A DNA stretch of 64,000 nt from the NCBI RefSeq assembly GCF_910592395.1, contig NC_088319.1, forward strand, positions 6,014,001-6,078,000, given 5' to 3'. The DNA is from Lineus longissimus. Taxonomy: Eukaryota; Nemertea; Pilidiophora; Heteronemertea; Lineidae. Shown here piece after piece: positions 33,611-43,555 of this stretch (the first letter of the stretch is position 1; the number at the start of each line of letters is the position of its first letter). Both the position numbers and the translations under genes were made by a program. Below the pieces are notes generated by a model. That model searched no databases and had not been told where the DNA came from. It saw only the letters and a program-made list of their open reading frames with translations.

Positions 33611-34626
33611 AGCCTCGTACCATTTACAATATATCTAATGCACTAGTGGGGAAACCTGCTGAGACGACTGTTGTTTTGAATGATCAGAAGGTGGATTGTT
33701 TGGTTGACACCGGGTCGGTTGTTTCAACTATCTCTTCTTCGTTTCTCGATCGACATTTTCCGCAAGTGGATGTTCAACCATTGTCTCAGATTTTGGACAT
33801 CCAGAGTGCCACTGGAGACAAGCTCTCCTATAAAGGTTTTGTAGAGTTACCTCTTACAATAAACTTGTTGACATTAGATATTCTATTACTCGTAGTTGCT
33901 GATACAGCATATAACTCATTAGTTCCTCTCCTTCTTGGCACCAATGTCCTGTGTGAATTGTCCAAGGACAGAAGTTTGATTGAGGATACCATTTTACGTG
34001 ACACTCTCAAATGTTATGACATAACACATGATCCGATCGGTACTGTTCGCACTAGTAAACCAATCACTGTAGATAGTAATGCACAAACTTCTATTAAAGG
34101 GTTTACACGATGTAATACCGGTCGTCCGATGAATGTGGTTACCGATTCTTGTCCGTCCTTACCAAGAGGATTAATTCTAGTATCTTCATTACAGAAGATT
34201 CCCTCTGCAGGTAAGACAAAGAAAGTGTCTGTTGTGATTCAAAATATCACCTCTCAACCTATATCTATTGAAGGCAGATCTGTGATATGTAAATTGACTG
34301 AGGCCAACTTGGATGTTAAACCACCAGTCATCGATGCGGTCGATGAATGTCTTGTTTCAGAGGTCACTGATGTTCAAAAAGCCAGTGGGATTGTTCCTGA
34401 AACTGAGCAGGATTTAGACCTTTCTTCTTTTCCGGATGCATCTGAGGCTGAGAAGAACAGTGGTTCTCTCTCGGATACCGATTTTTTAAAACTTTTTAAA
34501 TTTCAGGAGGACATTGACCCTGATAATTTGTCCGATCTACAGTCTCGTTTAGTGAAATGGAAAACAGCATTTTCACAAAATGACTCTGATTTAGGTCGTA
34601 CCAACCTGTTATACGTGACTCAATGA
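33559..34626 (+). pseudogene. Gypsy Pol, protease part, ending at a damaged junction
   Basis: Entered from gag by -1 frameshift, this frame encodes a retroviral-type aspartic protease with the catalytic triad in CLVDTGSVVST (Asp codon at 33705) and the downstream LLLGTNVLCEL loop. A linker follows to SDLGRTNLLY, a sequence that in Ty3/gypsy elements leads into the RT domain. Here the frame stops at 34624-34626. The next frame opens at once with an RT core motif, so the segment usually linking protease to RT appears deleted and the frame is shifted. The protease itself looks whole. Confidence 0.85.
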
Positions 34627-37600
34627 GTTCGTATGCTTCTCCTGTCGTGATTGTGCGTAAGAAAGATAATTCTCTTCGTTTTTGTTTGGATCTCAGGGAA
34701 CTCAATAAACGGACAATCCGAGATGCTTATAGTTTGCCTCGGGTTGAAGAAACTCTCAATGCCATAGCCGGTTCTACTTGGTTCTCTTGTTTAGATTTGA
34801 AGGCGGGCTATTGGCAGGTTGAGATAGAGGAATTTGATAAGTTCAAAACTGCTTTTTCAGTAGGACCGTTAGGTTTCTATGAGTGTAATGTAATGCCGTT
34901 CGGAGCAACAAATGCTCCAAGTACTTTTCAACGTTTGATGGAACTGGCATTGCGTGACATAAATTTGGATGTCTGTCTTGTTTACTTGGAACATATTATT
35001 GTGTTTTCCAAGTCTGTTGAGGATAATCTGAATAGATTAGAGCTCGTTTTTGAGAGGATGGTTAAAGCCAATCTGAAGCTAAAGCCATCCAAGTGTCAAT
35101 TTTTGAGGAGACGTGTTAAATATCTCGGTTATGTAATATCAGAACAAGGCATAGAGATGGATCCGGATAAGGTCGAGGCCGTCCGGACTTGGCCGCAGCC
35201 CTCGTCTGTTGATGACCTCAGACGTTATCAGGGATTCTCGTCTTATAATCGTCGTTTTGTCAAAGACTATGCCAGAGTTGCTAAACCCCTCAATGATTTG
35301 CTTCATGGTTCATCAGGGAAGAGGACCAAGGACAAACCTCCTTTGGTATGGGGGGAAAAGGAGCAAACAGCATTTGACAAGTTGAACTCACTACTTTGCA
35401 ATTCGCCAGTCCTCGGTTTTGCTGATTATTCATTACCTTATGAGTTGGAAATAGATGCTAGTGGGGAAGGTCTTGGTGCTATTTTGTACCAAGTACAGGA
35501 TGGATGTCGTAAACCATTGTATTATGCTAGTCGTGGCTTATCACCGTCGGAGAAAAATTACGCACCGCACAAATTAGAATTTCTAGGTTTAAAATGGGCG
35601 GTGACGGATAAGTTCCATGATTATTTGTTTGGATCAAAATTTGTAGTAAAGACCGATAACAATCCTCTCACCTACGTTCTCACTAGTGCGAAGCTAGATG
35701 CCACAGGGCATCGTTGGTTAGCTGAGTTGTCTGGCTATGATTGTACCATTGAATATTTTGCTGGCAAGTCTAACATAGCTGCAGATGCTCTTTCGAGGTT
35801 GCCTAGACAAACAACTAGTTTGCTTTCGGAGGAGGTTGTGTCGGCTATTTCACATGGTCTTTCATGTAACAACTTATCAGTGGTTGAGACTCTGGGAGCC
35901 ACTGGTGATACAAGGGACTCTGTAGATTTTGACAAACTTTCATCTGCTATTCGTAAAATTGATATCAAGGGGTCTCAAGAACTTGATCCATGTATTTCGA
36001 TTATTCGTAAATGCCTAGTAAATGGTAATCGACCAGGTTGTACTCCTCAGCTGAAACCTTGGCTGAGGCATTGGAGTTCATACCATCTTAAAGATGAGAT
36101 TCTATTCAAAAAAAGTGTACTAGATGGCAAGGAGGTAGACCGTGTTGTTTTGCCAGTGGCGCTGCATGATTCTGTTTTCAAACAACTTCATGATGATATG
36201 GGACATTTGGGACAGGATAGATTGATCGATCTTGTTCGTACTCGATTTTTCTGGCCTGGATATCTTGACTGCATTGAACAATATATAAAGTCTTGTGGTA
36301 GATGTATCCGGAGGAAAACCCCTGTTTCTGGTAAAACCTCGTTGGTAAATATTTCTACTTCACAGCCACTGGAACTAGTCTGTATGGACTCTCTCACTGT
36401 TGAACCATCCAGGGGTTGTGAGAATATTCTAGTCATTACCGATCATTTTACAAAATACCCGTTGGCTATTGCCACTCGGAATCAAACTGCGCGTACTACT
36501 GCGAAAGCATTGTACGAAAATTTTATTGTACATTTTGGTTTTCCTGGTCGACTTCACAGTGACCAGGGACGCAATTTTGAGTCATCTGTTATCAAGGAAC
36601 TGTGTGTCTTGGGAGGGATGGAGAAGTCTCGTACTACTCCCTACCATCCACAAGGAAATGGTCTTTGTGAAAGGTTCAATAGGACTTTACTATCTATGTT
36701 AGGCACGCTCTCCTTTGATAAAAAAGGTCGATGGGCACAATATTTGTCGTCGTTGACTCATGCGTACAATTGTACAAAACATGATTCGACGGGGTTCAGT
36801 CCACATTTTTTGATGTTTGGTCGTGAGCCACGACTACCAGTAGATGTTGCATTCGGTTTGGGTGAGACCAATACTGAAGAAACATATGGCTCATTTGTTA
36901 AATCGCTTAAAGAACGCTTAGACTATGCGTTCGAGGCTGCCTTGAAAAATCAAGGTTCAGCCTCGAACAAAAACAAGCGTCAATATGACTTGAAGGCAAA
37001 GGCGGCTTTGCTGGAAGTTGGAGATGCTGTTCTGGTCCGCAATGTGCATTTGCGTGGCCGTCAGAAGTTGGCTGACAAGTGGTCCTCGGATATATATACG
37101 GTTCTAGGTCAACCAAATCTAGATGTCCCCGTATTTACCGTGCAGCCAACTGGAGGTGGTGCTGTACGTGTGCTCCACCGGAACCTGTTGTTGCCGGTGG
37201 GTGAGATCAGAGATGGGCCAACACCTACATGTAAGCCAAAACCAATTCCAAAGCCCCGCCTTCCAAGGAGGCGAAACGTGCCTGTAGTTGATGTACCAGA
37301 GATTGATGAAGAGGACGCGGACCTGGTTGTGTTAGAGGTAATACCTCCGGTGGAAGAAAATTCCTCTGCGCCAGTTGTTTATTCAGACAGAGTAAGTTCC
37401 CCTGGTCAGCCTTTGGCTGAGCCTGGAGGAGATAGTGTGTTGGGGTCTGAAGTTGAAGCAACGGCAGCAAGTACGATGTCAGTTCCTGCACCAGCTGTAG
37501 AACTTGGCAATGGGAATAGTGAACACAACTCTTCTGCTCATCCTTCATCCTTGTCTTCTTTTTCTACTGCAGAACCTAGCTTACCATCCTCATCTACGTC

Positions 37601-37928
37601 GGTCGCAACTGCATCCAGTGGTACTAGTCTGGAGCCGTCTGTGGTACCGGTAGCCGAGGTGCCTTCAGAAGAAAGTGCCTTTGTTTCGTCTTCTGATGAC
37701 ACTGTGCCTCCGGATGACTCCATTCCTGTAAGGCCGGTGAGGGATTGGCGGCAACCAGCCTATTTGAGAGATTATGTGTTGTACTCCCAACAACCCGGAG
37801 CAGTACCTCCAACCCCGGTAGAACCATGGCGATCAAAAATTGATTATTTTATGACTTTGATTGATAAACCGCAAGTTGCGAGCAATCCCATTGTAATGGA
37901 CAAGTTACTGTCATTGATGAAAGAATAA
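34623..37928 (+). pseudogene. Gypsy Pol: RT, RNase H, integrase, with altered RT active site
   Basis: The 1101-codon frame contains, in order: RT from SSYASPVVIVRKKD through LNKRTIRDAYSLPR and CLDLKAGYWQVEI; the active-site box at 34983-34994, which reads YLEH instead of the usual Y-X-D-D; RNase H (YELEIDASGEG, LEFLGLKWAV, KTDNNPL, ADALSRL); and integrase, with an HHCC zinc domain (HDDMGHLGQDRL to CGRC) and the DDE core (VCMDSL, HSDQGRNFES, GLCERFNRT). A Ser/Pro-rich C-terminal extension of about 240 residues replaces a chromodomain. Loss of both RT aspartates should abolish polymerisation, while RNase H and integrase residues are kept. With the junction damage upstream, this copy could only move with proteins supplied by others. 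Confidence 0.93.
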
Positions 37929-38846
37929 ATGGTTGTATTGCTCAGCATAATGTGTTATCTCATTCTATATGTCATAGACTCATTTTATATATATATCTAC
38001 TGGATATTAGTTCGGTCTGACGATGAGCCGATGGATATGTATCTAGTTGTTATTATCTCATTATTTGTTGCAGCAGTTGTGTAGGTATATGGTGGCGTCG
38101 TGATGGTGTCAACAAGTTCTGAGAAAGAGTTTGGGTTACAATCTGCTTGCATTCTAGTATTTTATTCCGTTATATAGCTCGTCTACCTCCATGTTTCGAG
38201 GAAGTCGGCTATAACGAGTCTAGCTATATTCATGATTGTAGTTGTTTAGGGAATATTTAGGCCTGGAAAGTTGAAAGTGTGTATCGACAAGGTATGTTCT
38301 TTTCAGGATAAGTCTTTTGTTACAGCTTCCGGGAGGAAGGATGAGAGGAAGTACGGCCAGCTGTGATTCTCCTTTACTCTATATTTTATGTCATGTATAT
38401 ACGTAATCTATATCGTATCAATAATATTACGCTGGACTTTGGTTGAAATTCCGATAGTAATGGAATATAAATTGGTCCTTGCACAAGGTGCCAATATAGT
38501 CCGTATAATTTATATGTTCGTGTAAATAGACGTTTGACGTTTGTTGTTTGTTCAAGAAGGGATTGACAATTTCCGCAGGATGCGTAGTTCTGTGACGTTA
38601 TATGTGTTTCGTTTCCTCAGCAGCTCTGTATTGAAGTATCAACCGTTTATAGGTTTGGGTTGTTTGGTTGCAATCAGCAGTCTGATATCTTTTGTAGATC
38701 CTCCTCTGTTGGGTCTTGTGTCAGCGATTGGACCTTGTTCTCGTATGGCTTGTAGTTGTGCGTGATTGAGAGTTTGCTGTGTGAATGTATAATCTTCTCT
38801 TTTTAAAATCTTGGTATATCGGGTAAATGTCAGGAGCCATTTTCTC
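37929..38846 (+). other. Non-coding 3' region of the gypsy element
   Basis: About 0.9 kb between the pol stop and the polypurine tract has no convincing frame and no envelope-like gene. Confidence 0.6.
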
Positions 38847-38860
38847 TTGAGGAGGGAATG
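38847..38860 (+). other. Polypurine tract
   Basis: The purine-rich TTGAGGAGGGAATG lies directly before the 3' LTR, where plus-strand DNA synthesis is primed. Confidence 0.75.
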
Positions 38861-39036
38861 TGTAATCGGCTCGAAATGGACATAGTTTATATTTAGCTTT
38901 CCGGGTGTTAATAGGGCCTACTAAAGGGTTCGCCCTCTTTTCGTGTACTCTCATTATTATATAATATGTTAGTATATTATGAGGCGGTGACTGTTTGTAG
39001 AGAGTGCCATGCTGACCGGTCTGAGGAACGGATATA
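38861..39036 (+). repeat. 3' LTR, first part
   Basis: It matches the first 176 bases of the 5' LTR with about three substitutions. It stops at the TA where Tigger 2 is inserted, within the TATA-like run. Confidence 0.93.
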
Positions 39037-41170
39037 CAGTAAATGCTCAGTTACCTCGGGATAGCCTACTTCAGATCAACTTAGTTTTTGGTATAAAATG
39101 GGGCCCAGAGAGGGTATTCATGTAAAATGTGACACTGATTTTTTAGTGAATAGAAGTGTACAGGCCTATGGTTGATTGGTTTTCTGAAAGAGGACTTGAA
39201 TGAGACGTGTCCTTTGCCAAGGCCTGGGTCTATTTCATACTATTGTAGGAGAAAAAGAATTAACCCTTTCTTGTTTTTTCGTGAAATTGGTTTCAGTCAT
39301 TCAATACGCAGACCTCTGACCAGTGACAATGATTACAACTTTTATCCACCTTTTCGTGTTGTTTGTACGTTTGGTTGTCTGCATGGATATGCCTAATGAT
39401 GGTGAGGGTGATATGGAAGGTCATCGTCCTGGTACGCCTAGGCGACTCCATGGCTACCCTGTGGAGGCACGTCTACGGCATGCATTAGACTGTCAGCATG
39501 CTATTGAACATGGTCAGGTTTTGAATGTCGCAGAGTATGCAAGGAGGCATAGATTGGCCAATTCAACTTTGCGCGGATGGATTCAGGACATTGACCACCT
39601 CATGGACCAGGCAGAACACAATGCTCACAGTCGAAGGGTGCGCATTGATCATGATGGATTATGGCCTGAGGTTGAAGATGCCGTGCACCAGTCATTTCTT
39701 GAGAGGAGGCAGAGAGCTCTGCCTGTATCCAGGTCTGATCTTCGCCAGGATGCTGTTGTAGCCTTTGAAAATTGGTCGGGTGAGCTTCCTGTCGAAAGAC
39801 AGGATGAAATGAGGCACCAGCGCCCTGAAAGAGTGAACTTTGTTGCTAGTGATGGGTGGTTGTCAAGGTTCATGGCCAGAAAGTGCATCACGTTTCGTCG
39901 AAAGACCAAGGATACTGCCACATTACCACGTGATGCTGAGGAGAGGGTGGCTAGATTTCAAGAGGAGGTACGGACTACTGTTCAGGAAAAAAACGTCCAC
40001 ACTATTTTTAACTTTAATGAAACTTTTACCCAACTTGATTTTCCGCCAATGTATACTGCTGCAACAAAGGGGTCAAAGAACATTGATGTGCGGACATCGA
40101 GGGGGAACCCAAAACTGGGTTGTACGGTTGGACTTACAATTGGGTCAAATGGAGAGAAAGCTCCAGCTCATGTCGTTTTCAGGGAACCCGGTTTTGTTAG
40201 GGAAATCAGAGCCCTGCATGACATACCAGAAAATGTAAGGGTAACGTCTTCAAGGTCTGGGTGGGAGAATGCAGGAACACTGCAGCACTGGCAGGAAGAA
40301 ATCTTTTTTCCCTTTGTTGGAGACTTTAATCCAAATGAAATTTTGCTTTTGGTAGACAGATTTCGCCCACATCAGGCCGAACAATTCTGCCAGCCTCTGG
40401 TTGAAGCTGGTATTTTACTTGATGACATCCCTGCCAGATGTACATCTCTCGCCCAGCCTCTAGACCTAACCGTCATGAGGGGGTTTAAAACCTTGGTCCG
40501 TAAGTACTGGAAGGAATGGAAAACCCAGCATACTAATGCAGATGGACAGTGTGACAAAATCCCTCTCCTATCAGTTCTAGGAATTCTAAGTCATGCATGG
40601 GCTGATGTAAGTCCCAATGCAGCAATTCGGGGATTCCAAGTAGGCCTAGCTGGACTCATTCCACGTGAAAATGGACAATACGCCGATGCTCAGGCGGAAG
40701 GAGGTCTTCTCCTTGATGAAGATGAACTGTCTGATGTGGCAGAGGATATTGTGTTTCATGATTACAATGAAGACAGTGACTGACTTGTAACAGAAGTCTG
40801 AATTTGTCATAAAGTGTTGACTTTTCGGCTCATGAGACTCATTCCACCAATCAATGTTGAAATTTGGTCTTTTTTAGTGTTGTAATGAGTTGTCTAATGC
40901 TGACTGATTTTGACTTTTCATTTAGTGTTAGGATACACTCCAATGCAGACAAGAGCGACCTATTCACTTTTATTCTATTACTCAATGAACTCCCAAGGGG
41001 TCTGACTTGAATAAACGAAATGAGCATGATGTTCTGACTTCATGTTAATTTAAACACCTATTGAAACAGCTGTCACCATAAATAAGTGGTCAACTTTCTC
41101 TCCCCCATAAAGGCCTCATATTATGTGTTTGCAAAAATTGGCTGATCCCGAGGTAACTGAGCATTTACTG
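39037..41170 (+). mobile_element. Tigger/pogo transposon, copy 2, nested in the 3' LTR
   Basis: The 26-bp terminal inverted repeats start CAGTAAATGCTCAGTTACCT at 39037 and end with the exact complement at 41170. TA lies on both sides (39035-39036 and 41171-41172). Removing it restores an LTR matching the 5' copy. It holds one long open transposase frame. Confidence 0.96.
39383..40783 (+). CDS. Tigger/pogo transposase, full-length frame with altered first catalytic residue
   Basis: From ATG 39383 (MDMPNDGEGD, comparable to MDVPP in copy 1) the frame runs 466 codons without interruption. It shows a Psq/CENP-B-type helix-turn-helix (YARRHRLANSTLRGWIQ), a second DNA-binding segment (SFLERRQRALPVSRSDL, then ASDGWLSRFMARKCITFRRK), and the DDE/D core. 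In that core the first position reads IFNFNETFTQLD, where copy 1 and the family have Asp (NMDET). The second Asp (LLLVDRFRPH) and third (LAQPLDLTVMRGFK) are present. Asn at the first position is expected to remove metal binding and cutting, while DNA binding may remain. An upstream ATG at 39329 is in frame but adds a hydrophobic leader unlike relatives. Confidence 0.92.
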   Translation: MDMPNDGEGDMEGHRPGTPRRLHGYPVEARLRHALDCQHAIEHGQVLNVAEYARRHRLANSTLRGWIQDIDHLMDQAEHNAHSRRVRIDHDGLWPEVEDAVHQSFLERRQRALPVSRSDLRQDAVVAFENWSGELPVERQDEMRHQRPERVNFVASDGWLSRFMARKCITFRRKTKDTATLPRDAEERVARFQEEVRTTVQEKNVHTIFNFNETFTQLDFPPMYTAATKGSKNIDVRTSRGNPKLGCTVGLTIGSNGEKAPAHVVFREPGFVREIRALHDIPENVRVTSSRSGWENAGTLQHWQEEIFFPFVGDFNPNEILLLVDRFRPHQAEQFCQPLVEAGILLDDIPARCTSLAQPLDLTVMRGFKTLVRKYWKEWKTQHTNADGQCDKIPLLSVLGILSHAWADVSPNAAIRGFQVGLAGLIPRENGQYADAQAEGGLLLDEDELSDVAEDIVFHDYNEDSD

Positions 41171-41287
41171 TATATATAAGATGTCGATCGGAATAAAATG
41201 TTTATACCATAAGCTGTAGTGTACGTCCCGTGAATTTGAAAACTCGCACCAGGAACTCGGAGTGGCCATCGGTGAAAAGGGGCTACA
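41171..41287 (+). repeat. 3' LTR, second part
   Basis: It continues the LTR from the TATA run through AATAAA to GGGGCTACA, identical to the 5' LTR as far as I can read. GCAG follows as the target duplication. Confidence 0.93.
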
Positions 41288-41465
41288 GCAGCACTTTGCG
41301 TCCAGACGGAATGCTTTGACATCTGCAACTTCATTTTCGGTGTAGTTGTTGAGAGTAAAATAGTAGAGCTTGCATGCATTCGACATAAAGTGTGACTGTA
41401 GCGCTGGCAAACATGACGTCATGACGTTACGTCACGTCATTGGGGAACTTGAAACACTAGACCAG
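41288..41465. other. Short spacer between gypsy and Harbinger 3
   Basis: No feature is seen. It is rich in TGACGT-type strings (for example GACGTCATGACGTTACGTCA near 41413). Confidence 0.4.
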
Positions 41466-41655
41466 GGGCCGGTTGCACAAAAGAAAAAAATAGTTAAAAA
41501 TCACTGTTAGTTTATCTTGGCGTTAACTTAACTCCAAAAAGTTAATTTGGGTTGCAAGAAAGAAAATTATTTAAAAGTAGCGTTAAGTTAACGCTAACTT
41601 TAACTGACCTCCTAACCCCAAGATAAATCCCTATTTTGGAGTTAGTTGAAACAAA

Positions 41656-43258
41656 ATGGTGGACAATCAGGCCCTGTTTGTGGCTTTCCAGCCATTTTTT
41701 CAAGCTCCACGGCATTTTAGAGAAAGAATCAACCACTTGGAGTTCTTCAATGACAAAAAACTTTTTAAAAGATACCGTTTTTGCAGAGAAACTATTGTTT
41801 TGATAGTTGATATGCTCAGGGAGGACATTGAAAGTGCGACCAACAGAAGCCATGCAATTTCGCCTGAGGTGCAAGTCTTGATTGCTCTCCGTTATTTTGC
41901 ATCTGGAGCTTTCTTTGAAGTTATTGGGGACACTTTCGGTGTAGACAAAGCGAGTGTAAGTCGTGTGGTGCACAGGGTGGCTGGCCTGTTAGATGCTGCA
42001 CGGGACGATTTTATTGTGTGGCCCCAGTCGGTGGAGGAGAGGCGTCGAATTCAAGCTGGATTCTATGCGATCGCACATTTTCCCAAAGTATTGGGATGCA
42101 TCGACGGCACGCACATCAGAATAATATGCCCCAGTGAGCCACGTCCTGATGCTGATCACATCCCAGAACCAGCCAATGCTGCTGAGAATGACCAGGAGAT
42201 GCGAGATGACCAGATAGGCCTACATGCTCCTGATCCTGCACATGCACCTGCACTGCCCATGCCTGCAGATCGCGAAGGCGAAGCCATGGAAGAAGCAGAA
42301 CAACCCGCGCAAGTTCCTCCAGCTCCAGCCTACGAAGCATCTTTTGTAAACAGGAAGGGATATCACTCCATCAACGTGCAAGCAGTGGTTGACGATAAGG
42401 GTAATTACTTTTATAATTATACCTGAAAACATGCTAAATACTAGGGCCAATATCCATGATAGCGCCACATCCTCGACATCATGACATGCACCATGACTGA
42501 CATGCCTTTTTTGGTAAACGAACGTTGACCAATTCCATGATTGCCTGACCAACAAAACATATGGAATGCCATTTATGCAAAAATTATCTCTTGTACACTG
42601 TTGCTCATAAAGATAGAATACGCATAGTTTTTGTATTTTTTCATCGTTAATTGCATAGAAACTTGTTGATGCTGAAATATGTTGAATATAATAAAATACG
42701 GAGTGGTCGTGTAATAATGATCAATAGCCCTCCTAACTAAAATGATACATTTCCTTTTCAGGAAAATTCACCAATGTAGTTGCACGTTGGCCAGGGGCAA
42801 CCCATGATGCCTTTATTTGGAGGAACAGTGACCTTAAAGAGCACCTGGAACTGACAAACCCCAGAGGTGAAGATGGACTGTTGCTAGGAGATAGTGGATA
42901 CCCTTGTATGCCGTATCTCATCGTCCCGTACGGAGCACCCACAACAGAAGCCCAGCAGAGATTGAACACTTCCTTATGTGCCACAAGAGTGAGGATAGAA
43001 CATGCCTTTGGAGTGTTAAAGAGGAGGTTCCATGTTCTCCATGGGGAGATTCGTATGCAGCCAGACCGTGTAGTTAAGATCATCTCTGCCTGTTTTGTCC
43101 TGCATAATATTGCAAAGATGAGAGGAGAACGTGACCCCCGGCCAGAAGACGACGACAGTGATGACGAAGAAGATGATGAAGATGATGATGAGGAGTATGC
43201 TGGCCCAAACTCTGGCAGTGTTTACAGGGACTACCTCGCCAATCGCTACTTTGCTTAA
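41656..43258 (+). CDS. PIF/Harbinger DDE transposase, two exons (413 aa)
   Basis: Exon 1 is 41656-42400 and exon 2 is 42762-43258. The donor GTAATT and acceptor TTTTCAG join in phase within a Gly codon, reading VVDDK then GKFTNVVARWPG. The domain order is an N-terminal helical region (YRFCRETIVLIVDML), FGVDKASVSRVVHRVAGLL, the first Asp in GCIDGTHIRII, an unusual acidic, Pro/Ala-rich insert of about 60 residues (ADHIPEPANAA and onward), RWPGATHDAFIW, the second Asp in LLLGDSGYPCMP, and the Glu in TRVRIEHAFGVLKRRF. The end is a long acidic run, then YRDYLANRYFA. All catalytic residues are present, so it may be active. The insert between the first Asp and the RWPG motif is the oddest point. Confidence 0.94.
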
Positions 43259-43555
43259 TTGACTGTGATCCACTGCAACCTGAGTGAGGGGATATATCAA
43301 AACAGTGGAAGCTACAGCCAGTGAATTTTCCAATTTCAAACTTAAAAACTATAACTATATGTATTGCATAATCAACACTCGCGTAAGAAATATACCATAA
43401 CATTTTCATCATGTCACTGACACTGTAGCTTCTAATTTTGATACATTCCCTTTGTGTTTTAAATAACTTGATATTTACTATATATTTACTATTTAATATA
43501 TTTAATATTTAAAAAATTCAAATCCTATAAACACAGATACTATTTACACATAAAT

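Larger units (their letters stand above)
30428..41287 (+). mobile_element. Ty3/gypsy LTR retrotransposon, interrupted by a Tigger
   Basis: A 291-bp 5' LTR (30428-30718) is matched by a 3' LTR split at 39036/41171. The insertion is flanked by GCAG (30424-30427 and 41288-41291). Between the LTRs lie a tRNA-Pro-type primer site, a 1.5-kb leader, gag, a -1 frameshift signal, protease, RT, RNase H and integrase in the Ty3/gypsy order, and a polypurine tract. No envelope gene is seen. About 0.9 kb after the pol stop is non-coding. The two LTRs differ at about three sites, so insertion is recent, yet the pol gene carries serious lesions. Confidence 0.95.

Noticed and set aside
37200-37928. Envelope gene or chromodomain at the end of gypsy pol
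   Set aside because: The region is Ser/Pro/Val-rich and low-complexity, without signal peptide, membrane segment or chromodomain motifs.
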